Shown here: positions 7,901 through 15,733 of the stretch, piece by piece
Numbering within the stretch: the first letter of the stretch is position 1
Layout: each line of letters opens with the position of its first letter
Assembly (NCBI GenBank): GCA_003554375.1
Contig: PWGF01000352.1
Location: 1 to 22,280 of the forward strand
Direction of reading: 5' to 3'
From: Spirochaetaceae bacterium
Lineage (GTDB): Bacteria; Spirochaetota; Spirochaetia; DSM-27196; SKKC01
Length of the DNA stretch: 22,280 nucleotides
The notes under the pieces: model-generated
Seen by the model: only the letters and a program-made list of their open reading frames with translations
Databases searched by the model: none
Told to the model about the DNA's origin: nothing
Made by a program: the position numbers and the translations under genes

Positions 7901-8534
7901 TCGACGCACGGTACGCAAGCTTCTGGGGCGACCTCGCTATGTGCGAGATCTGCTCTACGCTGAGAGCCGGCCCGGTGTAGCTCAGGGGCTTGCCTGGACG
8001 GAGACCGGCGGTACTGTCATGCCGGTCGAAGTGAGTGTCTTCGAAGGCAGCGGCGAGCTCATACTGACGGGAAGCCTAGGGGATGTCATGAAAGAGAGCG
8101 CCCGGATCGCCGTGAGCTTCATTAAGCACCATGCGCACCAGTTCCATCTCCGCACCGACGTATTCTCGCATTCGGACCTCCACATCCACGTCCCACACGG
8201 CGCAATTCCGAAGGACGGACCGTCGGCAGGGATTACTGTCACAGCCGCTATCCTGAGCGCGTTGACGGGAATCTCCCCCGTAGAGCATACGGCCATGACC
8301 GGCGAAATCACCTTGACCGGACGCCTGCTGCGGGTGGGAGGAATCAAAGAAAAGGTACTTGCAGCAATCCGCAACAAGCTCCACACTGTGGTCTTGCCGG
8401 AAGGGAACCGCCCTGACTGCGAGGAGCTCCCTTCCGAGATTCGACACGACGTGCGGTTTCTGTTCGCGGACTCGACGCTGGCGGCACTGCAAGAACTCTT
8501 CCCGGCCGGCCTCGATGAGGCCCGTTCTACCTGA
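4908..8534 (+). CDS. lon: Lon protease with two long disordered insertions
   Basis: Lon is a homo-oligomeric AAA+ serine protease that degrades misfolded and regulatory proteins. This one has 1208 residues, about 400 more than usual. Order: N domain (about 15-121, PVLPVRETVVFP); insertion 1 (about 122-381), rich in Gly, Ala, Arg, Glu and Asp; the rest of the N domain and helical region (LQQLMRTIADGF onward); AAA+ with Walker A GPPGTGKTS at 620-628 and Walker B Asp687-Glu688; helical lid; insertion 2 (about 830-988), acidic and Ser/Thr/Ala-rich; then the protease domain with catalytic dyad Ser1106 (KDGPSAG) and Lys1149 (GGIKEK). All conserved parts are in one frame without stops. The ATG overlaps the clpX stop and has no clear Shine-Dalgarno, so it probably relies on coupling. 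See findings for the insertions. Confidence 0.95.
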   Translation: MKPDRRSTRRSSPRATVPVLPVRETVVFPESSVSFVLKKGPGLSLALEAAEGDRELLILTTESSRAQITPDELARTGTVCRILHCNRLPDGNCRILLEGLRRVRVNAFIGSGPPYRAQVSPIGDRHKNPAAGDRRARARGGFLRAGTKREGSRGDEGGGREGAAREGSDRHGAAGDGPAHQADAEPGTGEKHSNTQHESGAYDRSGTTPGKRGGNRRRRWPKWLRLPFGNRPEHQEGSGRAGPDDRAPGAAPSSEAGLTEGAPREGESHEVGSDAATPAEAESPAPADEIDGENKCHAADRAHTEDAGPDDDRERPGGTGGAAGTGDGAVPDGAGSTRGAGESGAGDSRPPTDDGGADGEGRRDGAARRTGESRPGAAGRPDDLQQLMRTIADGFRRYTQASQSLGPTARKIPPDVDQAVRSTDDPDRLVDLVAGHLPLPLENKLELLRIENPGERLDRLAVEIESELHGVELKRSISSRVRKRLEKGQREYYLNQQLREIQRELGTKDEDPTGAEELKQRLAAKDLPDAVRTKAEREVARLGRLQPVSPEAGILRSYCEWIAELPWLEYSADRLDLGEAERILDEDHYDMETPKERVLDYIAVHTLRPDQKGPILCFVGPPGTGKTSLGASLARALDRRFVRLSLGGVRDEAEIRGHRKTYVGALPGKIIQSIRKAERANPVLLLDEVDKLSSDVRGDPASALLEVLDPEQNNSFLDHYLEVPFDLSRVMFVTTANSLHNIPHPLRDRMEIIEVPGYSELEKLRIAQRHLIPRQISQHGLDDARITIRRDAIRELITSYTMESGVRELNRNLATVSRKLARRAVSEGYRAPLPHSENGPEESGETGPSAEAGAAESTDRVAADERSQGGESTDTVAAADSPDSRADESVGADPSSDSGATGTATAGSNEGHPEEPADADEVNEARERSAVPANGATGYEPLGTATEAPADEMGEAPADEVTTDATVGVSAEQAPGKPGHAELSSSARPISEFRAVVTRRTVRKLLGRPRYVRDLLYAESRPGVAQGLAWTETGGTVMPVEVSVFEGSGELILTGSLGDVMKESARIAVSFIKHHAHQFHLRTDVFSHSDLHIHVPHGAIPKDGPSAGITVTAAILSALTGISPVEHTAMTGEITLTGRLLRVGGIKEKVLAAIRNKLHTVVLPEGNRPDCEELPSEIRHDVRFLFADSTLAALQELFPAGLDEARST

Positions 8535-8645
8535 TTGCACCGTTGAAGCGGAAGGTCGTCGAGCCCGACAAGCCCGAGACGTCCCAGTGGCAGTTTCGGG
8601 CCGGAACGCCGTGCGTCCCAACCAGAACCCATGAGGAGGGCCCGT

Positions 8646-9599
8646 ATGGCCGGATCGTTTGCGGGGCGGAGCTTTCTGACTCTGCGTGACTACACGCCAA
8701 AGCAGATTACCCGGCTACTGGATCGCGCAGCCAAACTCAAGTCTGAGCAAGGCGCTAGTAGCCAGAAGAAGCGGCAACAGCGGCTCGCGGGGTATTCGCT
8801 GGCGCTGCTATTCGAGAAGCGGAGTACTCGGACCCGATGTGCGTTCGAGACTGCATTCGGGGAAGAAGGCGGCCATGTAGTGTTCCTGAGCCCCCAGGAC
8901 ATCCACTTAGGCGTCAAGGAGACGATCGAAGACACTGCCCGCGTGCTGGGCCGCATGTTCGATGGGATACAGTTCCGAGGGTATCGCCAGGATACGCTAC
9001 AGACTTTGGCCGAATGGTCCGGAATCCCGGTCTACAACGGTCTCACCGACCTCTATCATCCTACGCAAGCGTTGGCGGATCTTCTTACCATACGCGAAGA
9101 GTTCGGCGACCTCAGCGGCCGGACTGTAGTCTACTTGGGTGACGGCAGAAACAACGTAGCCAACAGCTTGGCCATCGGATGCGCAAAGCTCGGCATTAAC
9201 TGTCGCATTGCCAGCCCCGGCACGCTGCAGCCCAACCCGGATGTCTGGGCCGTAGCAGGCGCGGAGGCGGAGGAAAGCGGCGCAACGCTGGACCGGACGA
9301 CCGACGTCGATCAAGCGGTGGTGGGCGCTGACGTGCTCTATACGGACGTGTGGGTTTCCATGGGGGAGGAACAGCAGGAAGCCGACCGGCTCAAGGCGCT
9401 CCGCCCGTTTCAGGTAACCAACGAGCTACTGGAAGCCACCGGGAACCCACATTCGATCTTCCTTCACTGCCTTCCCGCGGTACGCGGCAACGAGGTCACC
9501 GCGGACGTACTCGAAGGCCCGCGGTCACGCGTCTGGGATCAGGCGGAGAACCGGAAACACACTATCAAAGCGGTTGTCCTCGAGTCGCTTGGGGTCTGA
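8646..9599 (+). CDS. argF: Ornithine carbamoyltransferase
   Basis: The enzyme makes citrulline from ornithine and carbamoyl phosphate in arginine synthesis, and can run in reverse in the arginine deiminase pathway. It has 317 residues, normal for the family. Carbamoyl-phosphate binding motifs are STRTR at 60-64 and HPTQ at 138-141. Ornithine-specific motifs are DVWVSMG at 234-240 and HCLP at 274-277. ATG 8646 is chosen over the ATG at 8631 because GAGGAGGG at 8633-8640 is well placed for it. The gap of 111 nt to lon has no obvious terminator, so read-through is possible. No other arg or arc gene is in view, so the anabolic or catabolic role cannot be decided. arcB would be the alternative symbol. 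Confidence 0.95.
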   Translation: MAGSFAGRSFLTLRDYTPKQITRLLDRAAKLKSEQGASSQKKRQQRLAGYSLALLFEKRSTRTRCAFETAFGEEGGHVVFLSPQDIHLGVKETIEDTARVLGRMFDGIQFRGYRQDTLQTLAEWSGIPVYNGLTDLYHPTQALADLLTIREEFGDLSGRTVVYLGDGRNNVANSLAIGCAKLGINCRIASPGTLQPNPDVWAVAGAEAEESGATLDRTTDVDQAVVGADVLYTDVWVSMGEEQQEADRLKALRPFQVTNELLEATGNPHSIFLHCLPAVRGNEVTADVLEGPRSRVWDQAENRKHTIKAVVLESLGV

Positions 9600-9601
9600 G
9601 C

Positions 9602-9617
9602 GGCGCCCATTGGCGCC
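9602..9617. other. Small GGCGCC inverted repeat after argF
   Basis: GGCGCC, a CATT loop and GGCGCC form a six-pair hairpin just past the argF stop. There is no T-run, so it may stabilise the mRNA 3' end or serve as a weak terminator. Confidence 0.3.
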
Positions 9618-9686
9618 CACACAGCTGCACCGCCCCAACGGTCGCGATGTGCAACGGGTGCGCCACGGGAGCGTGAGCCGGCGCAT

Positions 9687-9715
9687 TTGCACGACCTCCG
9701 CCCGATTCGTATACT
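9687..9715 (+). promoter_or_regulatory. Near-consensus sigma-70 promoter of the exported protein gene
   Basis: TTGCAC (9687-9692), a 17-nt spacer and TATACT (9710-9715) make the clearest promoter in the window. The predicted start near 9722 gives a leader of about 25 nt containing GGAGGG at 9733-9738 before the GTG at 9747. Confidence 0.68.
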
Positions 9716-9746
9716 AAAGGTGGGATATCCACGGAGGGATAGTACT

Positions 9747-10148
9747 GTGAAGAAGCTTCTGATCGTAATCGCACTGGCGGGAATCCTCGTCGTGCCGGGA
9801 GTGCTTGCCGAGGATGATACACAGCTCTATGCGCGCTCGTTTCGCATAGCTCGAATCGATGCCCATGAGATGGGTTATCGGGTTCTCTATCACCAGGACA
9901 GCGGGCGGCTTTCGGTGACCTACTTCCCTCATGAATGGTTCAGCAGAGCTGACGGGGCCGGGCGGCTGTACATGGAAGTGAACCGTTCCGTGCCCTTCAT
10001 GGAGGTTTTCTGGAAGGACGGCGAATTCTCGCACGTGAAGGTCTACGCACATCGTGACATGGGACATCCGACGTGGCAACGATGGCGTCCGGACGAGGAC
10101 CCAACTGAGTATTTCGACGTGGATGTACCGGTAATCGAGCTTCGCTGA
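9747..10148 (+). CDS. Small exported protein of unknown function
   Basis: I do not recognise the family. The 133-residue product starts VKKLLIVIALAGILVVPGVLA, a typical Sec signal peptide with likely cleavage after VLA and no lipobox cysteine, so it should be periplasmic or secreted. The mature part (about 112 residues) has alternating aromatic and charged residues (RLSVTYFPHEWFSR, FMEVFWKDGEF, YFDVDVPVIEL), suggesting an all-beta domain. GTG 9747 is preceded by GGAGGG with 8-nt spacing; longer upstream frames lack a ribosome site. It has its own strong promoter, so it is a unit separate from argF. Two further Met codons cannot be excluded as starts but would lose the signal. Confidence 0.8.
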   Translation: MKKLLIVIALAGILVVPGVLAEDDTQLYARSFRIARIDAHEMGYRVLYHQDSGRLSVTYFPHEWFSRADGAGRLYMEVNRSVPFMEVFWKDGEFSHVKVYAHRDMGHPTWQRWRPDEDPTEYFDVDVPVIELR

Positions 10149-10515
10149 TCCGGGCGTGCAGCCCCCGTGCGCTCGGCCTCTGAACGCGCGGGCCTTCCCG
10201 GCATGCCGGAGCCGGCAAGCCGCGGGGCCTCAGAAGCCAGGCAAAGCGATCTCGAAGTCTGCGATACGCATTCCTCGGTACTCGAGAACACAAGAGACGG
10301 CACCGGCTCAAGCAGGCAGGACGTCGGGCGGCCGTGACGCGCTCAGACCGGTCTGGAACTCGGGCCGGCCGAGACGCGCTCAGGGAGGCAGGGTGTCGGA
10401 CCGGCCGAGACGCCGCCGGACCGGGCATTACCTAAACCCGGGCGAGGCGGCGCCGGAGCCGGCTTGCAGCGGCCGCGACGCGCTCGGGACGGCAAGACCA
10501 GGAGCGGAACAACAG
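10149..10515. other. GC-rich spacer with degenerate short repeats
   Basis: The frame of the downstream gene is open through this stretch, but the translation is Arg, Pro and Gly-rich and unlike its family, so I treat it as non-coding. A motif of the form GCCG-GACGCGCTC recurs near 10331, 10367 and 10471, with a degenerate copy near 10404. A perfect 12-bp palindrome CAGACCGGTCTG lies at 10344-10355. No good promoter was seen. Confidence 0.5.
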
Positions 10516-11535
10516 ATGGAAGAAACTGCGGTACCAAGAAAGGTCCACGCAACCGTACAATCCGCTCGCCGCGCGCTCATCCTTGGACACCTGGAGCCCG
10601 ACGGGGACTGCATCGGAGCCTGCATTGCACTGGCAAGCTACCTCAACCGACGGGGCGCCGAGACTTGGCTTTTTGACGTGGGGCCGTTCGATCGTCGCGA
10701 GATACAAGCGTACGCCGACTCCTTCCGGCCCCGTATACCGGAAGAGCTGCAACGGCCCGACAGTGAGACCGTCGTCATCGTCCTCGATTGCTCCACGCCC
10801 GAGCGTCTAGGAGAGCTTGCCAACGACATTCAACAGCTGCGCACTGTGGTCGTTGACCACCATCCCGCCGGAGTGGACTTTGGAACAACCCGGTGGGTCG
10901 AACCGCTCTCCCCCGCTACATGCTACCTCGTTCAACTCCTCATCGAAGCGAACGGAGACATCCCCACGCCGGAGGAGGCGCGGCTGCTCCTGTTCGGTAT
11001 CGCAACGGATACCGGTTTTTTTCGGCACCTCACAGCTGAGCAGTCCTTTGTGTTCAGTGCGATAGCGCGACTCGGTTCGGCAGGCGCATCGCCCAAGGCC
11101 ATCCATAGGATGATGTACGGAGGGCGCACGCTCGCGTCACGCAAGTTGTTATCCAGAGTTCTCGACCGCCTCGATCCGCACTGCGACGAGCGTTTTTTCA
11201 CGAGCTTCGAAACCAAAGAAGACACCGACCAAGTGGGGATGAGTAACCGCGACAGCGAATCCTTCTACCAACTTGTGTTCTCAATTGAAACGTGCGAGGC
11301 CCTTGCATTCCTTCGTGAGGAGGCTCCAAACCGCTGCACCGGTAGCTTGCGCTCGCGAGACTACATCGACGTGTCGAGTATAGCGGAGCAGTTCGGAGGC
11401 GGTGGGCACAAACACGCTGCCGGTTTCCTGGTCGAGCGACCGTACCAGAGCGTGATGCCGGAAGTAATCGCGGCCTTTCGCCGCGCGTTTGCTGAGGCCG
11501 ACGCTGCCCGTCACAGTGCTGGTGCTTCGTCGTAA
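10516..11535 (+). CDS. nrnA: DHH/DHHA1 phosphoesterase, NrnA-like (oligoribonuclease/pAp phosphatase)
   Basis: NrnA enzymes degrade very short RNAs and linear dinucleotides to mononucleotides, and many also dephosphorylate pAp. The product has 339 residues. The metal-binding DHH domain shows HLEPDGD (His25, Asp29, Asp31), VLDCS (Asp91), VDHHP (Asp114-His115-His116) and ATDTGFFR. The C-terminal DHHA1 domain ends in GGGGHKHAAGF, the substrate-binding glycine-rich loop. ATG 10516 is preceded by AGGAG at 10500-10504 and begins just before the conserved fold. The motif set fits NrnA better than RecJ or GdpP, but the exact substrate (nanoRNA, pAp or c-di-AMP products) cannot be read from the sequence. 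Confidence 0.88.
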   Translation: MEETAVPRKVHATVQSARRALILGHLEPDGDCIGACIALASYLNRRGAETWLFDVGPFDRREIQAYADSFRPRIPEELQRPDSETVVIVLDCSTPERLGELANDIQQLRTVVVDHHPAGVDFGTTRWVEPLSPATCYLVQLLIEANGDIPTPEEARLLLFGIATDTGFFRHLTAEQSFVFSAIARLGSAGASPKAIHRMMYGGRTLASRKLLSRVLDRLDPHCDERFFTSFETKEDTDQVGMSNRDSESFYQLVFSIETCEALAFLREEAPNRCTGSLRSRDYIDVSSIAEQFGGGGHKHAAGFLVERPYQSVMPEVIAAFRRAFAEADAARHSAGASS

Positions 11536-11881
11536 ACGGCCGGCGCGCAGTAGCTCCCGGCCGCCTTCCCTCGCTCCTGCCACGTAGCCTGCCGCGATTT
11601 CGGGCCCTGCCACCTTCGCTCCTCTACCGTTCCTCCCCGTCCCCCCGCTCCAACTCCGCCTTCACTTCCTGATTCCACAATCCGTTTGCGCCCGCTCATT
11701 TGCGCTGGGACGCGTGCGTACTCTGGTACTCCCCCTAAGGTCGATTCCTTGCATTGTAAATGGAGGTAAAGCCCGATCCAAGAAGCGCTGCGAAACAGCC
11801 ACACTTTGCGCCGAGATGTCCGTAGAGTAGGCATGCTAATTGCTTAGAAAGGGGCAACGTATCCAAAAGGGGGGATCAACA
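11536..11881. other. Pyrimidine-rich intergenic region
   Basis: The first 150 bp are strongly pyrimidine-rich on the plus strand. A CGGCCGG/CCGGCCG hairpin follows the nrnA stop but has no T-run. Toward the right end the sequence becomes AT-richer and contains TGCTAAT near 11834, a possible extended -10 without a convincing -35. No gene is supported. Confidence 0.45.
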
Positions 11882-13036
11882 ATGACGGAGCTGACGCAAC
11901 TAGTCTGTCGTTACAAGGCCGGACGGACGGAGTATGAACTCGTGGAACACCACATAATCCTGTGGATCTTCAAGCTACCGTGCCTTAAGCGCCGGCTAAC
12001 CGAGGACGAAAGAAGCGAGTTTCTACTCTACATGTACCCGAGAATCCCCAGGATCGTGCACTCTTTTCGCTATATCGGCGTTCCCTTCGAAGCCTATCTC
12101 AGAAAGACGGTATACTACCGAGTGACCAGCTTTCGAAGAGCATACCGGAACACGCTCTTAACGCGTACGGTCGGGCGCCGGATTCTGGCGCGGCAGCAGC
12201 CCACCCTCGCGCCCCCCGAACCGGACGGCCATAACGATCACGCCGGACCGTCCGAGGCCCCTCGGCTTCGTAAAACACGGGTAACTCCTGAGTGCGACAC
12301 CGCCGGAGACGGCGCAGGCATCTCGGATGATGAAGTCTTGATGGCGGCTGAAGACAGCGGCCGAAGCGAGCTAAGAGCGCGAGGCGGCAGAGGCCGGCTT
12401 CCCGACCGCGCACGAATCGCATATCACGATATGCGGCGCCCTCCGGGCGGCGGTCGGCCTACTACGGCTCCCGACGCACCAAACCGGCCTCGCCCGCTTA
12501 GCGAAACCGTGTCACTACCGCCGGAGCTCGATTTCCGCAGGCTCGGGGGAGTCGGGCAGAGAGTAGCTCGTCGCCGCCTTCTCACCACCGTACTGAAATG
12601 CATCTGCCAACTACCCGAATCGCAAGTAGCTCAGCTGGCGGAACTGTGTGGCGTGGACGAGTCGTGGCTTCTTCGGTGTCGAGAGCACTTTCTCCGGAAG
12701 CTCTCGCCACGAATTGGTCGAAGGGTCGTTCTCCGGCGACGCCGACTGCATGCATACTTCAGACTCCAAACGCTCGAGACAAGACTCGCCGATAGCGAGA
12801 ATGACGAAATCCGCGAGACCCTCAAGCGCCGGGTGCGAATTGCCCGCACCCGGTACCTGAACGCCTCCCTTTTGGCGATCAGAGATCCGCTTCGCCCGAG
12901 CAACGAGGAGATCGCCACCTTGGTAGGTGTCTCCCCTGGTACCATGCACAGTGAGATGTCGGTTATCCGACGGGCCGTGCGCCATTACAATCGCCGCAGG
13001 CGAATGGAAGATCGCGATGACACCGGCGATTCTTAG
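11882..13036 (+). CDS. Divergent sigma-70-like / HTH DNA-binding protein
   Basis: The 384-residue protein is not a standard family I can name. Residues 1-105 resemble sigma-70 region 2: a charged helix, VEHHIILWIFKL, DERSEFLLYMYPRIPRIVHSF, then FEAYLRKTVYYRVTSFRR. About 106-215 is a Pro/Gly/Arg/Asp-rich, probably disordered linker. The C-terminal part has an HTH-like stretch (QVAQLAELCGVDESWLLRCR) and a second, region 4-like HTH (PSNEEIATLVGVSPGTMHSE then IRRAVRHY), and is very Arg-rich. ATG 11882 has GGGGGG at 11869-11874; a TTG at 11840 is an alternative. I infer a transcription regulator or alternative sigma factor. A non-sigma nucleic-acid-binding protein is the main alternative. Confidence 0.75.
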   Translation: MTELTQLVCRYKAGRTEYELVEHHIILWIFKLPCLKRRLTEDERSEFLLYMYPRIPRIVHSFRYIGVPFEAYLRKTVYYRVTSFRRAYRNTLLTRTVGRRILARQQPTLAPPEPDGHNDHAGPSEAPRLRKTRVTPECDTAGDGAGISDDEVLMAAEDSGRSELRARGGRGRLPDRARIAYHDMRRPPGGGRPTTAPDAPNRPRPLSETVSLPPELDFRRLGGVGQRVARRRLLTTVLKCICQLPESQVAQLAELCGVDESWLLRCREHFLRKLSPRIGRRVVLRRRRLHAYFRLQTLETRLADSENDEIRETLKRRVRIARTRYLNASLLAIRDPLRPSNEEIATLVGVSPGTMHSEMSVIRRAVRHYNRRRRMEDRDDTGDS

Positions 13037-13097
13037 CGCAGAGAAGGAGAACGAAGGCGCAGTCCGGAACAAACGCTTGCCCCACAGGGAAAGACGC

Positions 13098-13126
13098 TCG
13101 ACGATCGTGGCCGGGTTGCCTATGAT
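13098..13126 (+). promoter_or_regulatory. Promoter giving a probably leaderless rdgB mRNA
   Basis: TCGACG (13098-13103), a 17-nt spacer and TATGAT (13121-13126) precede the rdgB ATG at 13135 by only 8 nt. A start site 7-9 nt past the -10 falls on or next to the ATG. No Shine-Dalgarno lies upstream, which agrees with leaderless translation. Confidence 0.5.
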
Positions 13127-13134
13127 GGGCTCCG

Positions 13135-13755
13135 ATGCGAATCCTCCTAGCAACGAACAACCAACACAAGGCACGGGAGTTCACCCGAATTCTGCCGGAA
13201 TTCTCGGTTCTGCGTCCGATCGACGTGGGTTTGGACTTCGACTTCCCGGAAACCGGCACCAGCTTCCTGGAAAACGCCTACGGGAAGGCACTTCACCTGC
13301 TAGACGCGGCAACTTCATCCGGCGATCTCGAGCGTTATGCGCTGGATGCGGTATGGGCGGACGATAGCGGCATCTGCGTCCACGCTCTGGAGAACCGACC
13401 GGGAGTCTACAGCGCCCGGTATGGAGATACCCCTGAAGCGCCGGCGCCTCAGGATCGGAAGAACCAGCTGCTCTTGCGCGAGCTGTCCGGTTCGCCGGAT
13501 CGGAACGCCCATTACGTCTGCTGTGCCGTTGCCGCGCTGACCGGTGATCGCTTTGCAATCGTACAGGAAGCATGGCACGGACAGATTGCATCCAGGCCCT
13601 CCGAGGGAACCGGGGGCTTCGGCTACGATCCCGTTTTTTTCCTTCCCGATCTCGGTTGCACTGCCGCGGATATCAGCGATCGTGAGAAAGACTTGCGATC
13701 GCATCGCGGGAAAGCTGCCAGACGGCTTGCCGCTGCGCTCCTCCACCCGGAGTAG
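13135..13755 (+). CDS. rdgB: Non-canonical purine NTP pyrophosphatase, RdgB/HAM1 family
   Basis: The enzyme hydrolyses dITP, XTP and ITP to monophosphates, cleaning the nucleotide pool of deaminated purines. It has 206 residues, normal length. Family signatures in order: ATNNQHKAREF (6-16) for nucleotide binding, WADDSGI with Asp76-Asp77 (catalytic and metal-binding), PGVYSARYG, GTGGFGYDPVFF, and SHRGKAARRL near the C-terminus. The ATG at 13135 begins exactly at the conserved MRILLATNN, so the start is secure despite the missing ribosome site. The gap to the preceding regulator is 98 nt and holds a -10-like TATGAT. The function is housekeeping and unrelated to its neighbours as far as visible. 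Confidence 0.95.
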   Translation: MRILLATNNQHKAREFTRILPEFSVLRPIDVGLDFDFPETGTSFLENAYGKALHLLDAATSSGDLERYALDAVWADDSGICVHALENRPGVYSARYGDTPEAPAPQDRKNQLLLRELSGSPDRNAHYVCCAVAALTGDRFAIVQEAWHGQIASRPSEGTGGFGYDPVFFLPDLGCTAADISDREKDLRSHRGKAARRLAAALLHPE

Positions 13756-13821
13756 ACCGGCTGGAGAGGTCAACGCTGAGCGATACCCGGACGGACATCG
13801 ATTACGCTCAAGCAAACCGTT

Positions 13822-13850
13822 TTGACAACCGGCTGGGGAAAAACTACGGT
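13822..13850 (+). promoter_or_regulatory. Promoter of pepF
   Basis: A perfect TTGACA (13822-13827), a 17-nt spacer and TACGGT (13845-13850) lie 72 nt before the pepF ATG. The -10 matches only at the conserved first two and last bases, but spacing and location are right. Confidence 0.5.
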
Positions 13851-13921
13851 ATGCGAAGCTATCGCGCTTCGCGCCGCGAGTGATCGGCCGCGTAGTGACG
13901 TTTACAAGGTGTGAGGAGTAT

Positions 13922-15733
13922 ATGAGCTCGACCCAGACAATTCCTGAGCGGAGCGAGGTTCCGGACGAGCACAAATGGAACCTTCACAAGCTCTTCGAGT
14001 CGGACCAAGCGTGGGAGAAGGGGCTCCAAGAACTAACGGAGCTCATCCCCCGATTGCAGGATTACAAAGGGACCCTCGAACACTCGGCAGCCCACCTTGC
14101 AGAGGCAATGCAGTTTCTGGACGAGGTATCGATGCTTGCCGAGCGGCTCGGGTATTACGCGAATCTACGATACGCCGAAGACGCCGGCGACCCGCGCAAC
14201 CAGGAGCGCTACGCACGCGCAATCCGCGCTCTGTCGGAAGCCTCTACGGCGGCGAGCTGGGTGGAGCCGGAACTCCAGGGCATCCCGGATGACACGATAG
14301 AGGCCTTCCTCAAGGACGAGCGCCTGGCCCAGTACCAGGTCAAGCTTCGGAAGATCTTGAGGATGAAGCCGCATGTGCTCTCGGAACAGGAGGAGAAGCT
14401 TCTGGCCATGCAGGCGGAGGCAAACCAGACCCCGCAGAAGGCGTTTCACGCCCTCATTGATGTCGATCTGGAGTTCGGCAACGTGGATACGGCCGAAGGC
14501 CCGCGCCCGTTGACGCAATCCACGCTGCACAGCTTTCTGCTTGATCCCGACCGGCGTATCCGGGAACAGGCTTATCGCCAGTTCTACCGCGGATTTGACG
14601 CCCACAAGAACACCATCGCTGCGCTCTACTCAGGAAGCGTCGATCTCGACATCTACAAGGCGCGCGTGCGGAGCTTTCCGTCAGCTCGCGCTGCGGCCCT
14701 CTTCCCGGACAACATACCCGAGAGCGTATACGATAACCTTGTGGAAACCGTAGGCGCCTATCTGCCGACTCTCCACCGCTACTATCGGCTCCGCAAGGAG
14801 GCACTGGAGCTCGATGAGTACCACCTATTCGACAACTATGTCCCTTTGGTACCGGAGGTCGAGGTACGCCATGCGTACGAGCAAGCTGTAGAAGTTGTCT
14901 CCGAAGCGCTTGCCCCGCTGGGTGCGGAGTACACTCGAACGCTGCGAGACGGGCTGCTTGGCGACTGGGTGGACCGATACGAGAACAAAGGCAAGCGGAG
15001 CGGCGCATTTTCGGCCGGGAGTTACCACGGCGATCCCTACATTCTCATGAACTTCAAGGAGGATGTGCTCCGTGACGTGTTCACCCTTGCCCACGAGGGA
15101 GGACATAGTATGCACTCGTACTACTCGGCGCGGAACAACCCGTTTGCGCACTACGACTACACCATTTTCGAGGCCGAGGTGGCTTCGACGTTGAACGAGC
15201 AGCTTCTCCTGAAGTACCTTCTGGATCGCGCCGAGACGGAGCGGATGCGAGCGTACCTTATCAACAAGAGCATCGATGACTTCGTAGGCACGCTTTTCCG
15301 CCAGACCATGTTCGCGGAATTCGAGCACCTGGCGCACCGGACGGTAGAAGAAGGGTCGCCGCTTACTCTCGGCCACATTCGGGAGCTATATCGCGGTCTC
15401 CTGCAGAAGTTCTTCGGTCCCGACGCAACGCTGGACCCAGAGTCCGATCTGGAGGCGCTTCGGATCCCTCACTTCTACCGCGCGTTCTACGTGTTCAAGT
15501 ACGCAACAGGCCTCAGCGCGGCAGTCACGCTCAGCCGGCGAGTTATGGAAGGAGGCGACGCGGAGCGCGAGGCCTACTTCGACTTCTTGAAGTCCGGAGG
15601 GGCGCGCTTTCCTCTCGACTCACTCCGCCTGGCCGGAGTCGATATGGCCCAGCCCGACCCCATTGAGCAAGCACTCAACGTCTTTGCGTCACGCCTCGGT
15701 GAGCTCGAAGAGCTTCTGCCGCGGGTGCGCTGA
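13922..15733 (+). CDS. pepF: Oligoendopeptidase F, M3 family zinc metallopeptidase
   Basis: PepF is a cytosolic zinc peptidase that cleaves oligopeptides of roughly 7-17 residues, finishing the breakdown of proteins cut by machines such as ClpXP and Lon. The product has 603 residues, normal for the family, with no signal peptide. The zinc site is HEGGH at 391-395, with the third ligand in FEAEVAST (Glu419 most likely). The helical N-terminal half begins with the family-typical WNLHKLFES. GAGGAG at 13913-13918 lies very close to ATG 13922 (3 nt), with AAGGTG further up as an alternative site. It has its own promoter. The last 22 nt and the sequence past the stop are duplicated about 61 bp downstream. 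Confidence 0.95.
   Translation: MSSTQTIPERSEVPDEHKWNLHKLFESDQAWEKGLQELTELIPRLQDYKGTLEHSAAHLAEAMQFLDEVSMLAERLGYYANLRYAEDAGDPRNQERYARAIRALSEASTAASWVEPELQGIPDDTIEAFLKDERLAQYQVKLRKILRMKPHVLSEQEEKLLAMQAEANQTPQKAFHALIDVDLEFGNVDTAEGPRPLTQSTLHSFLLDPDRRIREQAYRQFYRGFDAHKNTIAALYSGSVDLDIYKARVRSFPSARAAALFPDNIPESVYDNLVETVGAYLPTLHRYYRLRKEALELDEYHLFDNYVPLVPEVEVRHAYEQAVEVVSEALAPLGAEYTRTLRDGLLGDWVDRYENKGKRSGAFSAGSYHGDPYILMNFKEDVLRDVFTLAHEGGHSMHSYYSARNNPFAHYDYTIFEAEVASTLNEQLLLKYLLDRAETERMRAYLINKSIDDFVGTLFRQTMFAEFEHLAHRTVEEGSPLTLGHIRELYRGLLQKFFGPDATLDPESDLEALRIPHFYRAFYVFKYATGLSAAVTLSRRVMEGGDAEREAYFDFLKSGGARFPLDSLRLAGVDMAQPDPIEQALNVFASRLGELEELLPRVR

Noticed and set aside
10156..10515. N-terminal extension of the DHH protein
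   Set aside because: The extra 120 codons are Arg/Gly/Pro-rich, lack similarity to the family and have no ribosome site; AGGAG before ATG 10516 decides the start.
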